From assembly GCA_001972305.1 (NCBI GenBank), contig BDDD01001972.1, positions 487,872 to 551,871 on the forward strand: DNA of 64,000 nucleotides. Direction: 5' to 3'. The notes beneath the pieces were generated by a model, which saw only the letters and a program-made list of their open reading frames with translations, was not told the DNA's origin and did not search any database. This stretch comes from Cephalotus follicularis. Lineage: Eukaryota; Streptophyta; Magnoliopsida; Oxalidales; Cephalotaceae. Both the position numbers and the translations under genes were made by a program. Positions 54,679 to 64,000 of this stretch are shown piece by piece. Within the stretch, counting starts at the first letter, position 1, and each line of letters begins with the position of its first letter.

Positions 54679-56528
54679 AGAAACTGGCGATGCTCTAACG
54701 TCCCGATAAACTGGAACGGAGACTGTCCTGGAAAATGGAAGGTTACAACCTTCCTATTAGAATCCACGTGTGCATTATATACTGACAACCAATCCATACC
54801 GAGAATCAAATCAAGTTCGCCCATCTGTAGTACTATAAGGTCTACCGGAAGGATATGTCCACAAATCTCAATGGCACTGGATCTACACACCCATCGAGAG
54901 GTAACCGACTCTCCTACCGGTGTGCTGACCTCTATCGTAAAAGGTAAAGGCTCAGGCTCCACATCCATACGACTCATAAAATGAGAAGCAACATATGAAT
55001 GGGACGAACCTGGGTCAATCAAAGTCCGTGCCAAAAGTTGAGGTACATAAACCATACCTCCAATCACTGAGGGTGATCCAACTGTAGCTCGCTGATCCAT
55101 AGCATATACTCTTCCTTGTACCGTAGGTGCAGATCCCATCGGCTGCTTACCACGATCTCCACGTGAACTAGTGCTATGACGGCCTTGCTGGAAACTTCCC
55201 TGTAGTCGGTTCGAACCTTGTCCTATTTGACCTCCTGTGTTGAACTGATTCTGTGGACATTGGGTAGATATATGATATGGGGCTCCACAAGTCCAACACC
55301 TACCATATTTCCACCAGCAATCTTCAGAAGTATGATTAGTACGACCATAATGTACACAGGGTTCAACAGACTCCTGTTTGTCAATAGCAGGTCTAGAGGA
55401 ACCTCCTTGCGAAGCTGTCCTCTGCTGATGCCTCCGTCGTACATCATGACCGGGTCTTCTCTGTTGAGAACCACGAGATTGTCTTCCCAACCTCGGAGGT
55501 CTTGCGGGGCTACCAATACTGCGGGGAGATTCTCCCTGTCTCGGACTGCTGTGATATCCCGACCTTCGGGATTTATTGCTACTGCCAGAACTCCTTCCTG
55601 ACTGATCACCGAGAGGGGCAAGTCTCCGTTGGCCTGTCTGGATCTCTAAACTCTGGAACCACTGAGCCAAGGCTTTCACTTCACGTGCCCTGTTAGATAA
55701 CTCGAAGAAGGATCGTAGATGTAGGGGCACTAACTTCTCTTGAATGTCAGGTTGAAGTCCTGCAAGGAACTTCTTAGCGTTTCGCGACTCAGTATTCACC
55801 AGGTACGGAGCTATCCTCGATAGCTCGATGAACTTGGCCGTGTATTGGGCCACTATCATGTCTCCCTGAGTCAAGCCTAAAAATTCAGTTTCTCTTTTAT
55901 CGATCTCCACCCAGGGATAAAATCTGTCACTAAACTCTGATTTAAAGGTATCCCAAGAATATGTCATTCCAGATATCTCCCACTGGGATTCAATCATCTT
56001 CCACCAGTGTTCAGCTTTTCCTTGTAACATGTACGTAGCAAACACAACCTTCTGGGAGTCAGAGTAATCCATGACTCGAAAGATCTTATCCATTTGCATT
56101 AACCACCTTTTAGCCGATATACCATCAAGATCTCCCGTGAAGGCTGGAGGATTTAACTTCAAGAATCCTATCAAACGGTTCTCTCGTCGCGAAGGTTGGT
56201 CGACTGATCTCCTTGCCGCTACAACCCGCCTGGCTGGTGGAGCGGCTGATGTCTGTTCGGAAGCCTCTACTGCACGTCTAGCTGGTACAGCAACAGGTGG
56301 TTGTTCATCTTCATCCGGGTGTCCTTGGAGAAATTCATGCATTTGACTTATCATGGCGCGCATTCTCCTAATGAATCCTCTTCGTTCCTCTCCTGCAGAA
56401 GTAGCAGGTTCTACTTTTTAAGGTGCATTAACTTCTCCTTGTTCTTCGGCACCTCTATTTGAACGGGTACGCCTAGCCGATGGCCCGGACCTCTCTCCTC
56501 GTACGCTTCTATTTCGTCGTCCTTCCAT
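54675..56528 (-). pseudogene. Element C gag and protease
   Basis: The probable start is the ATG at 56528 (MEGRRNRSVRGERSG). A TAA near 56420 separates it from the long open frame 56363-54675. Gag core: WLMQMDKIFRVMDYSD, QGKAEHWWKMIE, FLGLTQGDMIVAQYTAKF, FLAGLQPDIQEKL. Zinc knuckle CWTCGAPYHISTQC at about 55260. Protease: TLIDPGSSHSYVASHF, where DPG replaces the usual DSG or DTG, and DLILGMDWL. Apart from the early stop this is the best-kept frame in the window. Confidence 0.92.
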
Positions 56529-56619
56529 TCTGATTCATATAAAAGAACGGGTCAATATCCACACATATGACTTAATTCCACTGGCCAAGGGTCCTATCCT
56601 GGCATATCCAGAATAGTAC

Positions 56620-56634
56620 GGCTCTAATACCAAA
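56620..56634 (-). other. Primer binding site of element C
   Basis: On the minus strand TTTGGTATTAGAGCC lies just after the LTR, one base off the initiator-Met tRNA complement TGGTATCAGAGC. Confidence 0.88.
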
Positions 56635-56637
56635 ACT

Positions 56638-58828
56638 TGTCATACCCCGAACCGTGGGATGGGCCCCACGACTTGACACGTGGCAAACCGTACAATCATC
56701 ATCATTATTAATCATAAAAATTTAAAACATAATTAAATCATAAACATAATCCTTAATTTAACGTGCGGATATGCAGACCCGGTTCATTACATACAAATAC
56801 ACTGTTTCAAACCAATAGGTAAAATAAATAAATACATATTTATTTCCTGCAATTTCGTCCATAAAAGCGTAATGTCGATGAGGAGGAACTTACTGCACTT
56901 TTTATCCTTGTCGCTGCTGCAATGTGCCACCACTACCTGTTCTTGCACCTGGCCCATTCAAAGGAATGGGTCAGCAACCCTGAGGGTTGTGTAGACTACC
57001 ACATATACGGGCACATACCAGAGGAACAAACAATACAATCAGAGGAGAAATAATAATAAAGCATAAATACCATAAAAGTATACCACAATCATTATCATAA
57101 CATTTCATTTCCTTTGTCCTCGGACTACTCTACTCAAACCATACATATCAATCACATACAGAGGAGTCTAGTCCGGTCATCCTATGGCCTAGTCAATATA
57201 CAAGGTTCACCTTTAGGCTCACCAGCCCGCGGAATTCTCCTCTAGGTTCACCTGCTGAGCGGAATTCGCCCTTTGCTCACTTGCTCTGCGGTTCACCCTT
57301 CGGATCACAGCCTCTGGCGGAATTCACCTTTAGGTTTACCATTGGCGGATTCGCCCGAGATCACCTGCCTCGCGGAGTTCACCCCGTAGGTTCACCTGCT
57401 CGGCAGAATTCCCCCTTGTTGGGCTCACCTGCCTGGGACCATCTATATAATTCTTTTCCTTTTATATTCCGTTTCCTAAATCCATATCTTTCCTTTAATT
57501 ATTTCCCTTTCTTTCCTTTAACATTCTTAATCCATTCCTTAAGCCAGACCAGGGCTCACCATTGTGTATGGCACTTCCCATACACAAGGCTCACCTCAAT
57601 GCATGCATGGCGCATGCAGGCCATTATTCACCATGTAAAGGCATGCTAGGGAACATTGGTAGCTTCATAGGAATGATTCCCATGCAGAGGACGTGGGTAG
57701 GCTCCCACGCAGTGGCCATCTCTTCGCAGCACGTACCAGGAGCACCAGGCCGGGAACAAAGCGCATGCATGGGGAAGGAGAGCCAAGGACGGCTCTTTGG
57801 GTGCCTGGCAGAGGACCATAACGCATGCATGGCAGGAGAGAACCCGCAACGGCTCCTCTGGCAATGGCGTAAAGCACAGCTGGGTTCCTCTGGCCCTATG
57901 ACAGCTTGGCATGGGAGCTCGACAAGCACTGGAGGGAAGCTTGTGCCTCGCATGGAGCTCGGCGTTGAGCTAAGGCATGGTAGGAGCTCGGGCGGGGGTG
58001 GCAGCTCTAGCATGGCGTGGATCTCGGCACCTCCAGCATGGAGCTCGACACCTCAACCATGGCAGCTCGGACACTCAAGCCCAGCGTCATGGATCTCGGG
58101 TATTCACCTCGGCAACTCGGGCATTCACCTCGGCAGCTCGGGCATTCATGCCTTGGATGCATGATCCATACTTGCTAGCGATGAAGGGAGCTCGGCGCCT
58201 GCCAGGGAAGCCGAGGCGAGTAGCCATGCCTGGACGCATGTCCAGGGGAGTTCAACTCAACCACGACACCTTTACCATGGCGCCTATGCGCATTTTGCAC
58301 CGTTAACGCGTACTAAATCGAAGCGCTAGGGATGAAATGCTCAAAGCTTATGCGTGCAGGTTAGCATTATATCGAGTCCCGTGTTCAACAATAGCATAAC
58401 TTACATAATTACCAATAACAAACAATAATACAAAAGCAAGCAAGCAAGAAATGAACGCACACAAAAAGCAAACATCAACAATCGCACACACAAACATGCT
58501 GGTAGGCACTCGGATATGGAGCAACCTACCTGGAAAACGGTTGCAAACGGAGATTATCTTCTTCCTTCTTGAATTCTGGACTCTCTTCTGGCCGAGGACT
58601 ACTACTTGCTTAAGCATTCCTTATTCCTTCACTCTTGCACGATTTTCTTTCTTCCAAGAGATGGGCGTATATATACAGGGGCAGGAATTTTCCCGAGGTA
58701 GGCCCCGACTTTTCTTCTTCTTCCATTTCCGCCAGTATGTGGCCTCATCTCCCACTTCTCTCGCCTTTCTCTCGATTTCTCTAGACACAAGAGCATAAAA
58801 AAATTGCAACAGTTTGTCCCTCGGCATT
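56638..58828 (-). repeat. 5' LTR of element C, truncated
   Basis: It aligns with the left LTR from TGTCATACCCCG up to GTCCCTCGGCATT near 58828, then stops; the part matching 51178-51729 is missing. It lacks both the solo LTR and the MITE, which dates those insertions after element C. The missing part holds the start of the LTR in the element's own direction, so promoter function is lost. Confidence 0.92.
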
Positions 58829-58841
58829 GCAACAGTTTGTC

Positions 58842-61290
58842 GCTCAACCCCTCCAAGTGTACTTTTGGGGTCACCTCTGGCAAGTTCCTCGGATTCATGG
58901 TCTCCAGCAGAGGAATAAAGGCCGATCCAAAGAAGATCTCAGCGGTTCAGAGTATGAGGCCTCCTCAAACCATCAGGGATGTTCAGAGGCTGAATGGAAA
59001 GATAGCAGTCCTAAGTAGGTTTGTTTCAAAGTCGGCGGAGAAGTGCCTCACATTCTTTAAAGTGCTCAGGGATCCCAAGGGATTTTCCTGGTCAGACGAG
59101 TGTCAAGCAACCTTTGACAAGTTGAAGGAATACCTGTCTTCCTCTCATCTGATATCAAAACCAAAGGACGGGGAAGACTTGTATTTGTACCTTGCAGCCA
59201 CCTCGTGCGCAGTGAGTGCAGTGCTAGTCAGGGGGGAGGAGAAAGTTCAAAAGCCAGTGTACTATGTGAGCAAGGCTTTGAATGACGTCGAGGTGAGGTA
59301 CCCAGAGGTGGAAAAGTTTGCCTATGCTCTAATCATAGCGGTCAGGAAATTGAGGCCATATTTTCAAGCCCATACAATCAAGGTTCTGACTGACAAACCA
59401 CTCAAACAAGTTCTTGCGAAGCCTGACACCTTAGGAAGATTAATCAAGTGATCAGTCGAACTAGGTGAGTATGATGTGAAGTTCGAAGTCAGACCAGCCA
59501 TCAAGTCACAAGTCTTGGCCGTTTGTTTGAGATAATACACCTACGAAGTGTACGAAGGAGAACCCCTCCGAGAGCGAGAGGGGGTTATGGAAGTTGTCTG
59601 TAGATGGATCTTCCTGCATCACTGGTAGTGAAGCAGGGCTAGTGTTAACAAGTCCAGACGGGTGGACATTGGAGTATGCTCTGAGGTTCGGTTTTAAAGC
59701 TACTAACAATGAGGCCAAGTAGGAAGCTCTAATTGCTGGGCTGAAGATTGCAAAGCACTTGGAGGTACAAAAGATAGAGGCCTCCAGTGATTCTCAGCTA
59801 GTGGTCAGTTTGACAAGTGAAGAGTACGAAGCCCGAGAAGACTCAATGGCCAAGTACTTATCACATTTTCATAGTTTGAAGTCAGCCTTCAAAGTTCTAA
59901 TTGAAAGTCCCTAGAGCAGAAAACGCCAGAGCAGACCAATTATCGAAACTAGCCACGGCAGAGGAGCTAGAAAAGAATCAAACCGTGTTAGTTGACTACC
60001 TGGACAGGCCTACCATCTTTGAAGTAGATGTGACGGACATTGATATACCACAGGAGCCAAACTGGATAACCCCTTTTATCAATTGGCTGAGGAATGGGAT
60101 CTTTCCCGATGACCCAGCAGAGGCGAGGAAACTGGTGTACAGATCAAACAGATTCCAGCTCCAAGACGGAATCCTCTACAAAAGATCATTTTCTTTTTCT
60201 TGGCTGAGATGCTTGATTCCCTTAGAGGCCGATTATGCTCTAAGGGAAGTCCATGAAGGAGTTTGTGAAAACCACACAAGGGGCAGGACATTGTCCCACA
60301 AGCTATTAAGGCAGGGCTACTACTGGCCGACCTTGCACCAATATGCTATAGACTTGGTGAGAAAATGTAACAAGTGCCAGAGAAACGCAAAAATAAGTAG
60401 AAGACCTACTCAACCTCTAACGTCCATCACCGCCCCATGGCCCTTTGCACAATGGGGAATGGACTTCGTCAGACCACTACCCATGGCGATAGGTCAGAGG
60501 AAGTTTTTCATTGTAGCAGTAGATTACTTCACAAGTGGGTGGAAGCAGAGCCTTTGGCCACAGAAGCAAACACGAAGAGTTTCATTTGGAAATTCATTAT
60601 CTGTAGATTTGGAGTCCCGAGGACAATAGTCTTAGATAATGGTAAACAATTTGACTACCAGGCCTTCCGTGACTTTTTCAAAGAGTGGAGAATAGAGCAT
60701 AGGCTTGCCTCAGTAGTCTACCCCCAGAGCAACGGTCAAGTAGAGGTGATAAATAGAGAAATCATCTCAGGCTTGAAGAAACGCCTTAAAGATAGCAAAG
60801 GAAGATGGACAGAGGAACTACCAAGTGTACTATGGACGTATAGAACCATTCCTCGGACCACAACTGGTGAGTCCCTATATAGTCTTTGCTTTGGAACTGA
60901 AGCTATGATACCGGTAGAGATTGGTGTGCAATCACAAAGGTTGTACACTTTACTGAAGAGAACAATGAAGAAGGACATAGATGCCTCCTCGACTTAGTAG
61001 AAGAGATCAGAGATAAGGCCGCTATCATAATGGCAGCCTACCAACAGAGGGTGAGCTGTTACTACAACAAAAAGGTGAACCCTAGACCATTAAGGCAAGG
61101 AGATCTAATCCTACGCAACTCAGCTATTGCGGATCCAACCGGTACCAGAGGAAAACTAGCTCCCACCTGGGAAGGACCATACAAAATCAAGAGAGTGATC
61201 CGACCAGGAACATTCAAACTTGAAACTCTGGGGGGAAGGGAGATTTCCAGAGCTTGGAATGCCGAGCATCTGAGAAAATACTATCAATGA
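58842..61290 (+). pseudogene. Tat element B pol, second part (reverse transcriptase end, two RNase H, integrase)
   Basis: It resumes at LNPSKCTFGVTSGKFLGF, then FVSKSAEKCLTFFKVL, RNase H (VYYVSKALNDVEVRYPEVEK), plant-type RNase H (LWKLSVDGSSC, FKATNNEAK, SSDSQLVVSL), integrase (HEGVCENH ... CNKCQR; Asp in WGMDF and LDNGKQF; Glu in NGQVEVINRE) and the C-terminus WNAEHLRKYYQ. Stops lie near 59449, 59530 and 59718; frameshifts near 59510, 59885, 60535 and 60940. Unlike element A the integrase triad is complete, yet the frame is broken. Confidence 0.93.
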
Positions 61291-62279
61291 TTTTGTGTAA
61301 GTTGTACAAATTCAAGACATCAATAAAAGTTGAATTTTTTTCAAAATATTAGTTCAAGATCATAGTTCCAAGTTTGCAAGGGACTGGAGGTCCAATGTTC
61401 ATGTCCTCAAACCTCCGAACAACCACCGATCAACTCCCTCAACTGTGAAATTTTACTTCAAGCATGTCAGACCACGCTCCTAAGGGGGCATTCAGAGTAC
61501 ATCTCAGTTCAGGTCCAAAGCTTTCTAAAATTCACAAACACAAGCCGAGGTCTCGAATGGACTAAGGTGACAGACGCCCAAGGGCGCACTCAACAAATGA
61601 CTCCTTCCGAGGAGCAGCCTAGAGACTCCTTCCGAGGAACTCAAACGACTCTTTTCGAGGATCTCCTAAAGACTCCTCCCGATGATCACCCAAAATACTC
61701 CTTCCGAGGAGCACCAAAAGACTTCCAAGGAAGCATTAAGACTCCTCAGGGAGCGAACTCTGGTCGGCAATACCATGGGAACTTGTCCGACCATACCAAA
61801 ATCGTGTCTTGAAAGGCGAATCCATGGGAACTTGCAATAATCAAGCTCGTTGTACTGAGCACTTTGAAACAATTGTCCCTATGAGGACTGCAAGCTCAGA
61901 CAACCTGGTCCATAACATGATGGACCAGACGATATCATGCTCGGCAAACCCATAGGAACTTGTCCGAGCAGACCAAAGACTTAATCTACGAACACAACAG
62001 AACTCGTAAAGATGAAGTTCTATCACCTATGCGCTTTGCAAGCAAAGTGTCCTACGTGGATTACAAAGCTTAGGTGATTATATATATAAGTCTATAAGCT
62101 AGACTGGGATAAAATTCCTAAGGGAATTGTAAACAGATGCATATGTAAAGTTCAAACACAAGGTACGAAGAAATAAAGGCAATATCTGAGAATATTAAAT
62201 GGTCTGTCTTTTCATTGATTCTCCAAAAATTACAAGTTTAGGAAAATCAAAAAGCTATTACAATTTAAAAGCCAAAAAG
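61291..62279. repeat. Spacer of element B with about 24-bp hairpin repeats
   Basis: At 61598-61755 seven units of near 24 bp repeat (GACTCCTTCCGAGGAGCAC type). Each unit has a CTCC/GGAG inverted pair. It lies between the converging 3' ends of pol and the antisense ORF, as in element A (18314-18530). The remainder shows no gene. Confidence 0.8.
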
Positions 62280-64000
62280 CTAAAGTTGAGGGGGATCTGC
62301 ATCGCTGGGCAGAGGAGCATTGAAGGCATCAGTGACAGGAGGCAGAGGAACCTCGAGCTCAGAGGAAGGATCCGTGAGACCAGAAGAGGTTGGAATTATA
62401 GGAAGGGCCAAAATGGGGTTCGAGGGTAAGATAACCAACTCTGGCGACCCAGTCTTTGCAAATTCCTCTCCCATAGCTGAGGATACCCTTTCTTCCAAAG
62501 CAAGCTTGAACTTCTCCTCCTCTTCTTCGATTCCCTCAGGGTAGAAATCGAAGGCGTTAGTCTCTGAGCTGTATACCACGCCATCCAAAGGAACACTTGA
62601 TGGAGGGAAGAAACCCAGTTCCTGCAGGCATAGAACCCTCGACGGAAGTACTCGGCCGCGTACGCAAACACTGCATCCTCGAACTCCTTAGAAGCTTTGA
62701 ACTCCTCCACGGAGGACCTCATCAGTGCTTGAAATTCGTCCGAGACTTGAACTCCGCCACAACCTTTTCCCTCTCCCTCTTCAGATGGACTTCATCATTT
62801 TTCCTCTGGCGTGCTAGCTGGCCCTCCAGGTCATGGCACCTTTCTCGGACACGGCTGAGTTCCTCCTCTAGCTCCTTCTTGTCAGCCCTCTCCTCTTCCA
62901 AGTCCTCCACTGCCCGCTTCTTCTCCTCTACCAAAGAGTCTTGAACTTTGAGGACTTCATTCGACTGAGACTGGGCCGAGCGAGCAGTCTCCTCCAGTTC
63001 CTCCATGCTCGCCCTCAGCTTCCTATCCCTAGCCACAATGGCAGAGAAGTTCTGCACCAGCAGCTGGGGGAAAAAGGAGGCGGCAGAGGAAGAGGTTACA
63101 TACCCTCAAGTTACTTCGAAGACACTGGGTCACCAACTCTTCGTTGGACCAGCCTGCCCTCGCCATCATCTCTAGAGGAAAGAAGACTAATTGACTGATC
63201 GCTTGGGGGACCCCTGGAGCATTCAAGTATAGTTTACTGCTATCCAAGGCCTCCAGGTCGTTGAGTATGTCTTCAACCTCTCGAGATGGGGGCAACATAA
63301 TTGGATCTTGAGAACTCGAGCCCAGAGCAGCGACGTCCTCAACGGTCCTCCCTTTCCCGGCATCCTCGACGCCTTTCCCTTTTTTGCTCCTCTTCACCAG
63401 AGGAACATGAACCTCGCTAGGAGAGGTGTCCTCCAGGAGCCTTTTGGTTGCTTCACTTCTCTTCTCAGCAGCAGCAATGCCCTTAGCAGGAGGAGGAGCC
63501 TTGGCTCTTGGCCTTGATCCCTCGGCCTCAGGAGCTTTCTTTGATCCTCCCGCTGTGGCCGTTTTCTTTTTGTCAGTGGCCTTAAAGATAGTAGTCGCCC
63601 CGAGGAGCCATTGCTACATAAAAAGAAGAGGACAAAAAAAAAATCAGAGGCATAGCAAATAGGAGTAAGTAGATAGTAAAAATGTAAAAGCTTAGATTGG
63701 AGAAGACGAAAGCTTTATACAGCTTTCCCCTGACACTGGGGGCACATATCTATCTTCGGCTCCCTCCCCCTCCTAGATGTCCTCAGCACCATCCGAGTGT
63801 GATTCTTGGGCAGGGACCACGCTCAGCCCAGCCTGGAGCAGACGATCCTCGCGCACAGTAGAATTCACCTCCTCAGGCTATAAGGCCAGCAGTTTGTTGA
63901 GGTCCGTTTTCTCGGCCGAGGTCAAGCGGGACCTTTTGTTTAGAGGAGGTGTATCCATAGAATCACACCAGGGGGAGGGAGTGAACCCTTCAAAGTTTTT
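62280..64000 (-). pseudogene. Antisense ORF of Tat element B, 5' part outside the window
   Basis: Minus strand, from the right edge: GFTPSPWCDSMDTPPLNKR and SAEKTDLNKLLAL (aligning with GFTPCPWNDTLETVRLNQR and KKADLGRL of element A), Lys/Ala/Pro-rich linker (KKTATAGGSKKAPEAEGSRP), VPLVKRSKKGKG, LNAPGVPQAISQLVFF, then coiled coil (MEELEETARSAQSQSNEVL ... DLEEERADKKELEEEL), YFRRGFYACRNW (compare FRRGFYTCRNM in element A) and an acidic Pro-rich tail to 62280. A short intron-like gap (GTATGTAACC ... TTTCCCCCAG) lies near 63060-63100. Stops near 63880 and 63775 and frameshifts near 62720 and 62600 break it. Function unknown. Confidence 0.72.

Larger units (their letters stand above)
46394..58828 (-). 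mobile_element. Tekay-type chromovirus C, inserted in element B, right end deleted
   Basis: The left LTR (46394-51729, enlarged by two insertions) and the right LTR (56638-58828, truncated) frame a minus-strand gag-pol with chromodomain. The right-hand end of the element and about 90 bases of element B are deleted together, with a short duplicated filler at the junction, so only one insertion flank (TATAT, 46389-46393) survives. Confidence 0.93.
42910..64000 (+). mobile_element. Tat-type Ty3/gypsy retrotransposon B, split by element C and cut by the window end
   Basis: The layout mirrors element A on the opposite strand: 5' LTR (to 43357), primer site, gag, protease, reverse transcriptase up to 46393, then Tekay element C, then the rest of pol (58842-61290), the tandem-repeat spacer and the antisense ORF (62280 to beyond 64000). 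Proteins align with element A block by block, so A and B are one family or close relatives. The 3' LTR lies beyond the window. Confidence 0.9.

Noticed and set aside
1..64000. Organelle-derived DNA, rRNA or tRNA genes
   Set aside because: I looked for familiar plastid, mitochondrial and rRNA wording and saw none; a tRNA scan would settle small tRNA genes.

Overview
This window looks like gene-poor nuclear DNA from a flowering plant, most likely a eudicot. I see no intact cellular gene. The base composition is mixed AT-rich, the introns are of plant type, and almost everything is layered transposable-element (TE) DNA: Ty3/gypsy chromovirus (Tekay/Del type), Ty3/gypsy Tat type (two RNase H domains plus a spliced antisense ORF), Ty1/copia, CACTA, hAT, an L1-type LINE, a hAT-like MITE, and a candidate Mutator-like carrier of two host-gene pseudogenes. 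The species cannot be named from the sequence alone.

Layout. 1-3032: the 3' end of a Tekay chromovirus (integrase C-terminus, chromodomain, 2.2 kb LTR). 3033-3335 and 24921-25092: two pieces of one CACTA transposon, split by Tat element A (3336-24915, minus strand, 497-bp LTRs, TSD GTTAG). Element A was itself hit twice inside its antisense ORF: by a full copia element (4885-14072, TSD GTGAC) and by a solo chromovirus-type LTR (14341-15859). 25093-28575: noncoding repeat DNA. 28576-33214: remnant of another Tat-like element (D) with antisense ORFs. 33235-39060: a dead hAT transposon with a 5'-truncated LINE inserted in its transposase. 39061-40705: AT-rich spacer. 40706-42461: dUTPase and glucosamine-6-phosphate N-acetyltransferase pseudogenes, head to head, between inverted repeats of Mutator-like type. 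42910-64000: Tat element B (plus strand, running off the window), split in its reverse transcriptase by Tekay element C (46394-58828). Element C's left LTR carries a 2.6 kb solo LTR and a 168-bp hAT-like MITE.

Every coding region is broken by stops, frameshifts or insertions, and many stops fit C-to-T or G-to-A change. Element A has also lost a protease Asp and an integrase Glu. The best-supported unusual signal is in the copia leader, where the cis-acting RNA signals of a retroelement would be expected: four consecutive RNA hairpins (7824-8175) share an almost invariant 18-nt loop, while their stem sequences differ completely but stay paired, with many G-U pairs. Other points worth attention are GTCGAC-centred palindrome arrays in four apparently unrelated repeats, a histone H3-like N-terminus (ARTKQT) in the Tat antisense ORF, short hairpin tandem repeats between the convergent sense and antisense genes of both Tat elements, and the dUTPase/GNA1 pseudogene pair.
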